NCBI RefSeq assembly: GCF_019805165.1
Contig: NZ_RWIJ01000101.1
Coordinates: forward strand, 124,001 to 188,000
Direction: 5' to 3'
Length of the DNA: 64,000 nt
DNA from: Azospirillum sp. 412522
GTDB taxonomy: Bacteria; Pseudomonadota; Alphaproteobacteria; Azospirillales; Azospirillaceae
The first letter of the stretch is position 1; each line of letters begins with the position of its first letter. The translations under genes were made by a program, and so were the position numbers. The notes beneath the pieces are model-generated. The model was given only the letters and a program-made list of their open reading frames with translations, was not told the origin of the DNA and searched no databases. This document shows, in pieces, positions 8,386 through 16,435 of the stretch.

Positions 8386-9932
8386 CCGACCAGCCCACCT
8401 CGACGCTTTCCCAGACTGTCGTCCTGCCCGCCGCCACGCCGGCCACTCCCGCCGCCGAGGCGGCCGCCGGACCCGCCGCCGGGACGCGCGGCCTCTCCGC
8501 CCGCCAGCAGCGGATCCGCGGGCTGTTCGACGCCATGGCCCCGCTGCGCGACCGCTGGGCCGGGCGCAACCGCGCCTTCCACGAGGCCGACCGCGCCTAT
8601 CTGCGCTTCCTGATCCCGGAAGGGGCGACGGTGCTGGAGATCGGCTGTGGCGTCGGCGACACGCTGGCGGATCTCAAGCCGGCGCGCGGCGTCGGCATCG
8701 ACCTCAGCCCGGCGACCATCGCCGTCGCCAGGGCGCGCCACCCGCAGCTGGAGCTGGTCGCCGCCGATGCCGAGGATCCGGCGACCATCGACGCCATTGA
8801 GGGTCCGTTCAGCCACATCCTGCTGTCGGGCACCATCGGCTTCCTGGACGACATCGAGGAGACGCTGCGCCTGCTGCGCCGGGTCGCCACGCCGAAGACC
8901 CGCATCATCGTCAGCTATCACTCCCGCGTCTGGGAGCCGATCCTGTGGGCGGCGGAGAAGCTGGGCATGCGCATGCCGCAGGGCCAGCAGAACTGGCTGT
9001 CCACCAGCGACATCGTCAACCTGCTGGATCTGGCCGGCTGGGAGCCGGTGCGCCGCGAATGGCGCCAGTTGATCCCGAAGCGGCTGTTCGGGCTGGGCAC
9101 GCTGGTCAACCGCTACGTCGCGCCGCTGCCGGGCATCCGCCGGCTGTGCGTGCGCAACTATGTCGTCGCCCGTCCCCAGCCCACCGTCGAGGCGGTGACG
9201 GTGGACGGCCGGCCGGCCTCGGTCACCGTGCTGATCCCCTGCCGCAACGAGCGCGGCAACATCGAGAACGCCATCCGCCGTCTGCCCCGCTTCGCCCCCG
9301 ACGTCGAGGTGATCTATGTCGAGGGCAACAGCCAGGACAACACCTACGAGGAGTGCCTGCGCGTCCGCGACGCCTACCCCGACTGGGACATCAAGGTGAT
9401 GAAGCAGCCCGGCAAGGGCAAGGGCGACGCGGTGCGCGCCGGCTTCCAAGTGGCGCGCGGCGACATCCTGATCATCCTCGACGCCGACCTGACGGTGCCG
9501 CCGGAGACGATGGGGAAATTCTACCAGGCCATGGTGTCGGGGCGCGGCGAGTTCGTGAACGGCACGCGGCTGGTCTACCCGATGGCGCCGGAGGCGATGC
9601 GCTTCCTGAACTTCCTGGCCAACCGGGCCTTCGCGCGCATCTTCTCCTTCCTGCTGAACCAGCGCTTCACCGACACGCTGTGCGGCACCAAGGTGCTGTG
9701 GCGCGAGGATTACGAGACCATCGTCGCCAACCGCCGTTACTTCGGCGATTTCGATCCCTTCGGCGATTTCGACCTGATCTTCGGTGCCGCCAAGCAGAAC
9801 CTGAAGATCGTCGAGGTGCCGGTGCGCTACGCCGACCGCAGCTATGGCGAGACCCAGATCTCCCGCTTCACCCACGGCTGGCTCCTGGCCCGCATGGTGG
9901 TCTTCGCCTGGAAGAAGCTGAAGGCGTTTTAA
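8382..9932 (+). CDS. Fusion of a SAM methyltransferase and a GT2 (DPM1-like) glycosyltransferase
   Basis: A 516-residue two-domain enzyme. Residues about 40-250 are a class I methyltransferase with the SAM motif VLEIGCGVGDTL and a DLSP acidic loop. Residues about 275-516 are a GT2 domain of the polyprenyl-phosphate mannosyl/glucosyl-transferase type: VTVLIPCRNERGN, VEGNSQDNT and the metal-binding ILDADLTVPPE. No membrane anchor is seen. Coupling to the preceding membrane protein suggests synthesis of a lipid-linked sugar followed by methylation, or methylation of the glycan it begins. The stop codon overlaps the stop of the convergent TetR gene, leaving no space for a terminator. Confidence 0.8.
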   Translation: MTDQPTSTLSQTVVLPAATPATPAAEAAAGPAAGTRGLSARQQRIRGLFDAMAPLRDRWAGRNRAFHEADRAYLRFLIPEGATVLEIGCGVGDTLADLKPARGVGIDLSPATIAVARARHPQLELVAADAEDPATIDAIEGPFSHILLSGTIGFLDDIEETLRLLRRVATPKTRIIVSYHSRVWEPILWAAEKLGMRMPQGQQNWLSTSDIVNLLDLAGWEPVRREWRQLIPKRLFGLGTLVNRYVAPLPGIRRLCVRNYVVARPQPTVEAVTVDGRPASVTVLIPCRNERGNIENAIRRLPRFAPDVEVIYVEGNSQDNTYEECLRVRDAYPDWDIKVMKQPGKGKGDAVRAGFQVARGDILIILDADLTVPPETMGKFYQAMVSGRGEFVNGTRLVYPMAPEAMRFLNFLANRAFARIFSFLLNQRFTDTLCGTKVLWREDYETIVANRRYFGDFDPFGDFDLIFGAAKQNLKIVEVPVRYADRSYGETQISRFTHGWLLARMVVFAWKKLKAF

Positions 9933-10543
9933 GACTCTTCCACGGGGGCGGCCTCGCCGGCGCCGGCAAGGTAGCCCCCGATCAGGCGGACCAGTTCCGC
10001 CTGCATCATCGGATCGCCGAGGCTGCCACGCCGGGCCGCATTGTGGATCACCCCGTCTATCGCATCGGACATCACCCCGGCTGCCGCGTGATCGGCCGGG
10101 GTCGGCCGGCGCTTCCGGGACGCTGCGACGATCCCGGCATAGTGGGAAAGATACTCGACCTCGAAATCGCTGCAGGGATCCCGGTGCTCGGCGGAGGTCG
10201 GGGCTTCATCGAGAAGGACGCGGTGCAATCCCGGATGCGCGCTATGGGCCGCGATCATGGCCCGCACCAGAATTGCCGCGACTTCCATCGGCGGACATCC
10301 ATCCGCCCGGACTGTCCGCATCGCCGCAATGCAGTCGTCCAGGTGGCGGCGGCGGATCGAGTCGACCAGGGACAGCTTGTCGGGGAAATACTGGTAGAGG
10401 GAGCCGATGCTCACGCCGGCCCGCTCCGCGACCTTGTTCGTCGTGAAGCCGGACCATCCGTCATCGCCCAGAATGCGAGCGCCGGCTTCGACGAGCGCGT
10501 CCACCGTCGCGCGGGAACGGGCCTGCCGCGGCGCCTTGCGCAT
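9929..10543 (-). CDS. TetR-family transcriptional regulator
   Basis: A 204-residue regulator. The N-terminal helix-turn-helix is clear (ATVDALVEAGARIL, TTNKVAERAGVSIGSLYQYF), followed by an all-helical ligand-binding domain. It diverges from the DinB gene, and a perfect palindrome lies between them, so repression of both is likely. The ATG at 10543 is chosen because the TetR helical domain starts immediately after it; the open frame extends further upstream without similarity. Its inducer is unknown. Confidence 0.85.
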   Translation of the reverse strand: MRKAPRQARSRATVDALVEAGARILGDDGWSGFTTNKVAERAGVSIGSLYQYFPDKLSLVDSIRRRHLDDCIAAMRTVRADGCPPMEVAAILVRAMIAAHSAHPGLHRVLLDEAPTSAEHRDPCSDFEVEYLSHYAGIVAASRKRRPTPADHAAAGVMSDAIDGVIHNAARRGSLGDPMMQAELVRLIGGYLAGAGEAAPVEES

Positions 10544-10592
10544 CGCGGGGTGCCGCTTGGGGATGCGAATAGACAAGGAGCCGACCCCATGG

Positions 10593-10619
10593 AGAATGTG
10601 AGGCGATTGCTCACATTCT
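10593..10619. promoter_or_regulatory. Palindromic operator between tetR and dinB-like genes
   Basis: A perfect 10-base inverted repeat, AGAATGTGAG and CTCACATTCT, separated by seven bases. Its size and position, 25 bases before the DinB-like start and 50 before the TetR start, are typical for a TetR operator. Confidence 0.75.
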
Positions 10620-10643
10620 TGGACGTCGAGGGGATCGGTGGCA

Positions 10644-11168
10644 ATGGGCACCTTGCTCCAAACGCTCTACGGCTATCACGCCTGGGCCAATATCGACCTG
10701 CTGGGCACCTTGGAGAACGTGGAGCCCAGGAAACGCGGCGCCGAATTCCGGGCGGCTGTAAGGCTGGTCAACCATTGCCATGTGGTCGCGCAAATCTTCG
10801 CCGGCCATCTGCAAGGCGTTCCGCATGGCTTCTCATCCGATGACCCCGGGGAGATCCCGGCGCTGGACGGATTGCGGGCCGCCGTCATGGCCTGCGACCG
10901 GTGGTATCTCGACTATGTTCGCGGCGCCTCGTCCGCAGCGCTCGGCGAAACCGTGGCCTTCACCTTCACCGATGGCGACAGGGGCTGCATGAGCCGGGAG
11001 GAAATGCTGACCCATGTCGTGCTTCATGCCGGCTATCACCGGGGCGAGGTGGGGCGGCTGCTCCGGCAGCTTGCCGTGACGCCACCATGGGACACCTACG
11101 CCGTCCATCTCCACCGGTCCGCGCCGTCGCGGCGGCAACAGACCGGGGGCCATTGCCTTTCCACATAA
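10644..11168 (+). CDS. DinB-family (YfiT-like) metal-binding protein
   Basis: A 174-residue four-helix-bundle protein. It starts LQTLYGYHAWAN, as DinB proteins do, and has VNHCHVV in the second helix and THVVLHAGYHRGEV near the C-terminus, giving the three-His metal site of the family. Members act as metal-dependent transferases or hydrolases on thiols or as stress-induced proteins of unknown role. GTG at 10638 is an alternative start. Divergence from TetR across the palindrome suggests TetR control. Confidence 0.8.
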   Translation: MGTLLQTLYGYHAWANIDLLGTLENVEPRKRGAEFRAAVRLVNHCHVVAQIFAGHLQGVPHGFSSDDPGEIPALDGLRAAVMACDRWYLDYVRGASSAALGETVAFTFTDGDRGCMSREEMLTHVVLHAGYHRGEVGRLLRQLAVTPPWDTYAVHLHRSAPSRRQQTGGHCLST

Positions 11169-11204
11169 GGGGGCGGACAGCGGCCTTGCGCGGGGTCCGT
11201 CGCG

Positions 11205-11441
11205 CTAGGCGTCCATCCGTTCGGCGGCCAGCGGCAGGAAGGCCTGGTAGCTGTCGCGCTGTTCGGTCAGGCTCAGCAGCAGGTCGGTCAGGCTGTCGCG
11301 GGCGAAGGCGTCGGTGGTCGCAGCCAGCCGGCGGCGGACGACGGCGATGAACTCCTCCAGCACGTCCAGGTGCAGGGTGGCGGAGGCGAGGACGTCCTTG
11401 GCGATGGGGGCGGCGATGGGAGCGGCGTTCTGGGCGGTCAT
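11205..11441 (-). CDS. Small helical protein of unknown function, paralogue 1
   Basis: A 78-residue protein, mostly helical by composition. The segment VLASATLHLDVLEEFI, then FARDSLTDLL and SLTEQRDSY, aligns almost residue for residue with the next gene upstream, so the two arose by duplication. There is no signal peptide, membrane segment or cysteine. It lies 47 bases downstream of its paralogue on the same strand and is probably cotranscribed with it. I recognise no named family. Confidence 0.65.
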   Translation of the reverse strand: MTAQNAAPIAAPIAKDVLASATLHLDVLEEFIAVVRRRLAATTDAFARDSLTDLLLSLTEQRDSYQAFLPLAAERMDA

Positions 11442-11488
11442 GATGGCGGTCTTTCGCGGAAGAGAGGGCGGCCGTTGGGACGGTCGGG

Positions 11489-11722
11489 TCAGGCGGCGAG
11501 CGCGGTAACGGGATCAGCGGCGTTCTGGGCGGCGGCGAGAACGGCGCGGTAGGTCTCGCTCTGCTCGGTCAGGCCGGCGAGCAGGTCGGCCAGGCTGTCG
11601 CGGGTAAAATCGCTGGTGGCGCCGTTCAGCTTCGACTGGGTGATTGCGATGAATTCATCGACCACATCCAGGTGCAGGGAAGCAGAGGCGAAGACGTTGG
11701 CGGCGCAATCGGTCTTGGTCAT
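11489..11722 (-). CDS. Small helical protein of unknown function, paralogue 2
   Basis: A 77-residue partner of the gene above: VFASASLHLDVVDEFI, FTRDSLADLL and GLTEQSETY correspond to its key segments. Conservation of the acidic DEFI/EEFI helix and the RDSL-DLL-LTEQ core against variable ends suggests a selected fold and perhaps a heterodimer. A promoter would lie in 11723-11850, where an eight-base direct repeat CGATTGGT occurs twice, 15 bases apart. Function unknown. Confidence 0.65.
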   Translation of the reverse strand: MTKTDCAANVFASASLHLDVVDEFIAITQSKLNGATSDFTRDSLADLLAGLTEQSETYRAVLAAAQNAADPVTALAA

Positions 11723-11904
11723 GGAGACTATCCCTGTATTCGTGGTGGAGGCTGTTGCCCGTTCTGATGAGCTTATTGAGCCATCCGCCCAGTTAACGAG
11801 GTGTTAAGATCACCGATTGGTCTCAGGTCGATTGGTGATTACCTCTTCCAAGAAAAGCGCCTCTTCACGATTTGGCGGTAGTGTTACTTCTTTCGAGTGC
11901 GCAT

Positions 11905-11934
11905 GAAAAAACGCGGCCGGTCGCCCGGCCGCGT
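11905..11934 (-). terminator. Rho-independent terminator of phoX
   Basis: On the minus strand a GC-rich stem (ACGCGGCCGG paired with CCGGCCGCGT, three- to four-base loop) is followed directly by a run of six T. It lies 38 bases after the phoX stop. Confidence 0.9.
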
Positions 11935-11972
11935 TCCTCACTGTCCGTCCGGCCCCTGTCGGGCCGCTTTCC

Positions 11973-13901
11973 TCAGACCGCCTGGGGCAGCCCGTGGATG
12001 TAGCCGACGCCGCCGCTGCGGCGGTTGCGGTAGGCATCGTCGATCAGGGCGGCGACGCTGTCCTTGATCTTGTCGTGCAGGCCCTTCTCCCAGTCGCCGG
12101 GGTGCTGGAAGTTGCTCATGATGTAGGAGAAGCCGTTGACGTCGTCGACCGCCTGCAGGCCGGTCGACTCCGCGCCGGCCGGGCAGGACAGGATGCGGGT
12201 CAGCGCCTTGCTGTCGGCGTTGTAGGCCCACAGGAAGTTGTTGACGTGGCAGCCGCTGTCCTCGCCGATGAACAGCGTGCGCAGCTTCTCGGAGAACTTC
12301 AGGTTGTCCGGGTTGGCGATCCGGTCGGCGTCGGCGGTGTTGCCGAGCGCGTCCGGGGTGGCGAGGTCGCGGCCGACCAGGGCGGGGACCGGGCTGAAAT
12401 GCACCGGCACCCAGTCGCTGGCGATGGCGGATCCGGCCATGTCGGTCTGGCCGGCCTTCATCGGCAGCTGGTAGACGGCGCCGGCGTTGATGGTGTCGAC
12501 CTTGATGCCGCTCTTGCCGTCGCTCATCGACTTGTACATGTAGGACACCGCCATGTAGGCGGTCTTGTCCTTGGCGTTGACGGTGACGCCTTCCAGCTTG
12601 GTGAGCGCCAGCGTGGCGCCGACGGTGGGGGCGTAGCGGTGGGTCTCCAGGAAGGCGGCGGCCTTCTCCATGCCCGGCTTGAACTTGACCCACTGGGTCT
12701 TGCCGCTGAAGCCGATGGCGGTGAAGGACGGGTCCTTCGGATCCTCCTTCTTCACCTCGACGATGTCGGCGGCCTTCAGCGTGTCGGCGAGCTGCTTGAT
12801 CTCGTCGCTGGTGGCGTGGCCCAGCTTGACCCACTTCAGCGCGAAGGCGCCGCCCTTGTCGATGTCCTTGCCCGGCTCCTGCTCCATCTTCGCGGCATAG
12901 AGGGTGCCGGCGGACAGGTCCTTGGCCTTGTCGGCGATGAACATGAACAGGCCGCCGTTGGTGGCGTCGTCGCCCATCAGGACGGTGCGCTCGTCCGGCA
13001 TCACCTGCACCAGCTCGTGCGAGATGCGGCCCATGCAATAGTGCTTCTTGATGCTGCCGGTGCCGTCCAGGTTCACCGTCACTTCCGGCAGGTGGCCGTA
13101 GTGGTAGGGGTTGGCCTTGGTCCCGTCGCCGAACAGGTTCTTGCTGTAGGCGCGGAACTGGTCGTCGAGCGCCGCGGCGTCCGGCTCGTACTCCTCGCTC
13201 GACAGGTGGGTGTTCCAGGGCGACAGGCTGGCGCCGCAGGTGATCCACAGGCCGTGCACCGGGCTGGTGTCGACATTGTGGTACTGCACCAGCTTGAGCG
13301 CGCCGGTCTCCTTGTTCTGGTCCAGCGTCAGGACGGCGATCGGCGACGGCAGCTTGCCGTACATCGAGGCGTCCTTGGAATCGCGGGTGGTGTATTCGAA
13401 CTGGACGACGGCGAACAGGGTGTTGCCGGTCACGCCCGCCACCTTGGCGCCGGGGATCGGGGCCAGCAGGTTGCAGCCGTCCGGGCAGTCGGAGAAGAAC
13501 TGCGCGGGGGTGGCCAGCGAGCCGTCCAGGATCGGCTTGCCGTTGATGTCGACATAGCCGCCGGCCAGGATCGTGCCGCCCTTGCCGTCCGGCACGTGAT
13601 CGCCGGTGATGAACAGCGGCTGGTAGCCGAGCGCGAAGCTCTGCTTGGAGCCGTCGGCCCAGGTCACGACCATGCTGGATTCGACCGTGGTCTTCGCCTG
13701 CGCCGCGGCGGTGGTGGGGGCGGCCATGCCGACGAACTCGACGGCGACCGGCGCGCCCTTGGCGGCGGCGGCCTCGGCGCCCGAGGCGAACAGCAGCTCG
13801 CCGGCGCCGATGCCGGCGACCGGCAGCAGCGGCAGCCCGGCGAGGGCGCGGAGCACCGAGCGGCGCGACGTTTCAGGCAGGTGGACGGACAGATCGGTCA
13901 T
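11973..13901 (-). CDS. phoX: PhoX-family alkaline phosphatase, Tat-exported
   Basis: A 642-residue protein with a twin-arginine signal (TSRRSVLRALAGLPLLP) exporting it folded to the periplasm. The body matches PhoX/DUF839: LPEVTVNLDGTGSI, CMGRISHELVQVMPDE, GEDSGCHVNNFLWAY and HPGDW occur in family order. PhoX enzymes use Ca and Fe(III) to release phosphate from organic esters. The ATG at 13901 follows a GGGAGA site; an in-frame ATG lies 24 bases upstream. I looked for a Pho box upstream and did not find a convincing pair of CTGTCAT-like repeats, although PhoB control is usual for the family. Confidence 0.9.
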   Translation of the reverse strand: MTDLSVHLPETSRRSVLRALAGLPLLPVAGIGAGELLFASGAEAAAAKGAPVAVEFVGMAAPTTAAAQAKTTVESSMVVTWADGSKQSFALGYQPLFITGDHVPDGKGGTILAGGYVDINGKPILDGSLATPAQFFSDCPDGCNLLAPIPGAKVAGVTGNTLFAVVQFEYTTRDSKDASMYGKLPSPIAVLTLDQNKETGALKLVQYHNVDTSPVHGLWITCGASLSPWNTHLSSEEYEPDAAALDDQFRAYSKNLFGDGTKANPYHYGHLPEVTVNLDGTGSIKKHYCMGRISHELVQVMPDERTVLMGDDATNGGLFMFIADKAKDLSAGTLYAAKMEQEPGKDIDKGGAFALKWVKLGHATSDEIKQLADTLKAADIVEVKKEDPKDPSFTAIGFSGKTQWVKFKPGMEKAAAFLETHRYAPTVGATLALTKLEGVTVNAKDKTAYMAVSYMYKSMSDGKSGIKVDTINAGAVYQLPMKAGQTDMAGSAIASDWVPVHFSPVPALVGRDLATPDALGNTADADRIANPDNLKFSEKLRTLFIGEDSGCHVNNFLWAYNADSKALTRILSCPAGAESTGLQAVDDVNGFSYIMSNFQHPGDWEKGLHDKIKDSVAALIDDAYRNRRSGGVGYIHGLPQAV

Positions 13902-14087
13902 GGCGGATGTCTCCCGAACCCTCATCAGGGCAAGCGGCTGGCGTTGGCCGTGCCGCCGGGCCGGTGGGACCCGTTCGGCGCGGCCTTGTTCTTGGCGAGC
14001 GTCGGGAAGCTACAGCGGGGATGTTACAGTTTGACGGTCGGTTCCCCTTCGACAGGCCCGTCTTCGACGGAGAGTGCCGTCGCGGGA

Positions 14088-14372
14088 TCAGCGGGCGCCG
14101 AGCATGCAGGTGCGGTCGGACGGCATGGGCAGCGTCACCGGCTTGCCGTCGGTTCCGGTGCCGCGCACCACCCGTCCGCCGGCTTTTCCCGCCGTGGCGG
14201 GCTGCTCGACGATCTCCGGGTCGGTCAGCTGTCCGGCGACGTTCCATTGCCGGGTCTGCGGATCCTGGCAGCGCAGCTCGTAGCGGCCCTTCATCGGCTC
14301 GGCGGTGGCGGGCAGGCTGACGGCGATCATGAGCAGCATCAGGATTGCGGGCGGGATGGCAAGACGGATCAT
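14088..14372 (-). CDS. Small secreted protein of unknown function
   Basis: A 94-residue protein with a clear signal peptide (hydrophobic core, then SLPATAEP). The mature part of about 70 residues has two cysteines (RCQDP and RTCMLG) that could form one disulfide. It follows the Nudix gene by 11 bases on the same strand and is likely cotranscribed. No family is recognised. Confidence 0.6.
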   Translation of the reverse strand: MIRLAIPPAILMLLMIAVSLPATAEPMKGRYELRCQDPQTRQWNVAGQLTDPEIVEQPATAGKAGGRVVRGTGTDGKPVTLPMPSDRTCMLGAR

Positions 14373-14383
14373 CGGGCTTTTCC

Positions 14384-14992
14384 TCAGCTGGCCGTGTGTG
14401 GCGGTTGCGGGCGGGCGAGGACGCCGGCGATGTCGGCCTGCCAGACCATGCTGACCAGCGCGATCTGGGTCAGCAGGTGCATCTCGCCGCGGCCGATGGC
14501 CTCCAGCAGCTCCGCCCGCGTCAGGAGCAGGATCTCGGTGTCCTCCAGATCGTCGGCGATCGGATCGGCGACCCGGCGGCAGCCGGTGGCGTGGAACATG
14601 TGCGACCAGGCCCCGCCCTGGTTGGCGTTGACGATGTAGGCGCCGAGGTCGGTCCAGGCCTCCGCCTCCATCCCCGTCTCCTCCATCAACTCGCGCCTGG
14701 CCGCGGCCAGCGGGGCCTCGCCGGGCGACAGGTGGCCGCCGGGGAAGACCAGCCCGACCTTGCGCGGGCCGTGGCGGTACTGGCGGTAGGTGACGATCCG
14801 CCCGTCCGCCGTCTCTGCGAAGATGCAGGCGAAGGAGGGCTGGTCGAACTGGTAGTAATCGTCGATCCGCCGCCCGTCCGGCAGCTCCACCGTCTCCACC
14901 CGCACCTTCAGGAACGGATCGGCGTCGAGCAGCTCGCGGCTGCCGAGCACGGTCCAGGGACGATGGAGGCGGTAGGGACGGTGTCCGGGCAT
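14384..14992 (-). CDS. Nudix hydrolase
   Basis: A 202-residue protein with a complete Nudix box: GGHLSPGE, seven residues, then REL, MEETG. The N-terminal half (LKVRVETVELPDGR, TYRQYRHGP) resembles the ADP-ribose pyrophosphatase-like branch, which cleaves nucleoside diphosphate sugars. The exact substrate cannot be told from sequence. It is followed closely by the small secreted protein. A 22-codon reading frame at 15021-15089 lies ahead of it on the same strand but is not convincing as a gene. Confidence 0.85.
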   Translation of the reverse strand: MPGHRPYRLHRPWTVLGSRELLDADPFLKVRVETVELPDGRRIDDYYQFDQPSFACIFAETADGRIVTYRQYRHGPRKVGLVFPGGHLSPGEAPLAAARRELMEETGMEAEAWTDLGAYIVNANQGGAWSHMFHATGCRRVADPIADDLEDTEILLLTRAELLEAIGRGEMHLLTQIALVSMVWQADIAGVLARPQPPHTAS

Positions 14993-15204
14993 GGGCTGGG
15001 CCTGTTCTGCGATGGGGCGGTCACCACAGCCGCATGACGATGCCGTCGAAGACCGCGTCGGCGGAGACCAGCGGCAGCTTGTAATGCATCGCCGTGACCG
15101 TCAAAAGACGGCAAAAGGATCATGACGGCCCCGGTCCGTCATGCCGGCGTTCAGGCGAACCGGTTTCCTCCGGGGAATCGGCCTTTCAAGGAGCAGGAAA
15201 CCCG

Positions 15205-16353
15205 ATGGCCATGACCGGTGTCGAGCATCGCGTGCTGTACCGCGACCCGCGTTTCTACGCGTCCTTTCCGTCGCTCACGCCGGTGGGGGACGGATCGGTG
15301 CTGCTGGCCTTCCGCCGTGCGCGCGATCATCGCTGGCTGCGCGGGGCTACGTTCCGGGCGGGGGAGACCGGGTTCAACCATGTCGACCATCTCGATTCCC
15401 GCTCCCAGACCGTCCTGTTGCGGCTCGGCCCCAATGCGGAGCCCCTGGGGGAGGAGCTGGCGCTGTCCCCCGACCCGCAGGCGGCCGACCAGGATGCCAG
15501 CCTGCTCACCCTGCGCGGCGGCCGCATCCTGCTGGCCGGCTTCCGCTGGTATCCGGTGCCGCCGTCCCAGGGGGAGGATCTGCGCGCGCTGGGAATCGGG
15601 CTGACCGGCAGCCCGCAGAGGACCGGCGACCTCTACATCTTCTGGGGCGGCTACAGCCGGCACAGCGACGATGGCGGACGCAGCTGGACCCCGCACCGCG
15701 ACCTGCCGCCCCTGCCCGGCCATCCCGACCTCGTGCCGGGACGGCGGCCCTTCCATGGCGGCGCGGTGCGCGGCCGGGCGGTGGAGGCGCCGGACGGCAC
15801 GATCCTGCAGACCGGCTACACCCACCACCCCTCCACCGGCACCTATGCCAGCCATCTCTTCGCCTCGACCGACCGGGGGGAGAGCTGGGTCCATCGGGCG
15901 GTCATCGCCCTCGACCCCGAGGCCAGGGCCGGCTTCTGCGAGACGGCGCTGCATCTGGACGCCGACGGCGTGCTGCACGCCTTCCACCGCACCACCGGGC
16001 TGGACGACCATCTGGCGACCTCGCGCTCCACCGATCTGGGCCACAGCTGGGAGCCGTGGCGCCGTCATGCGGTGGTCGGCCATCCCTATGACGCCTGTCC
16101 GCTGCCGGACGGCCGGCTGCTGCTGGCCGGCGGTTACCGCCATGCGCCCTACGGCGTGCGCGCCCGCCTCTACGACCCGCGCCGCCAGCAGCCGGACGAG
16201 GGGACGGAGCTGGTGCTGCGCGACGACGGGCCGGCGCCGGACCTGGGCTATCCCTGGGCGGCGGTGCTGCCGGACGGGCGCGCCATGGTCGCCTATTACA
16301 TCTGCGACGCCACCGGCCTGCGCGGCATCGAGGCGACGCTGTTCCGGCCCTGA
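15205..16353 (+). CDS. Sialidase-like six-bladed beta-propeller (BNR repeats)
   Basis: A 382-residue protein with three BNR/Asp-box motifs: SDDGGRSW, STDRGESW and STDLGHSW, each in a beta-propeller blade. Such proteins cleave terminal sialic or other acidic sugars, or bind glycans. No signal peptide is present, which is unusual for a secreted exo-sialidase, so the enzyme may be cytoplasmic or the family assignment may cover a different hydrolase or epimerase. The start is chosen for the AGGA site upstream of MAMTGVEH. The catalytic arginine triad cannot be assigned confidently from sequence alone. Confidence 0.7.
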   Translation: MAMTGVEHRVLYRDPRFYASFPSLTPVGDGSVLLAFRRARDHRWLRGATFRAGETGFNHVDHLDSRSQTVLLRLGPNAEPLGEELALSPDPQAADQDASLLTLRGGRILLAGFRWYPVPPSQGEDLRALGIGLTGSPQRTGDLYIFWGGYSRHSDDGGRSWTPHRDLPPLPGHPDLVPGRRPFHGGAVRGRAVEAPDGTILQTGYTHHPSTGTYASHLFASTDRGESWVHRAVIALDPEARAGFCETALHLDADGVLHAFHRTTGLDDHLATSRSTDLGHSWEPWRRHAVVGHPYDACPLPDGRLLLAGGYRHAPYGVRARLYDPRRQQPDEGTELVLRDDGPAPDLGYPWAAVLPDGRAMVAYYICDATGLRGIEATLFRP

Positions 16354-16435
16354 GAGGGGCGCCTGAGAAGAAGGGGGCCTGCGACCCGCTGTGCCCTGGA
16401 CCGGCCGGCGGGGAGCGGGATACCCTTCGCGCATC

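Noticed and set aside
7269..9875. 868-codon minus-strand reading frame opposite the membrane protein and the methyltransferase-GT2 gene
   Set aside because: The plus-strand frames carry membrane segments and clear motifs; the antisense protein is low-complexity Ala/Arg/Ser/Pro.
13902..14087. Possible Pho box upstream of phoX
   Set aside because: CTGTA-like words occur but not as a properly spaced pair of seven-base repeats.
15021..15089. 22-codon minus-strand frame upstream of the Nudix gene (MHYKLPLVSAD start)
   Set aside because: Plausible codon usage but a weak ribosome site and no family; it could be a gene remnant, too short to support.
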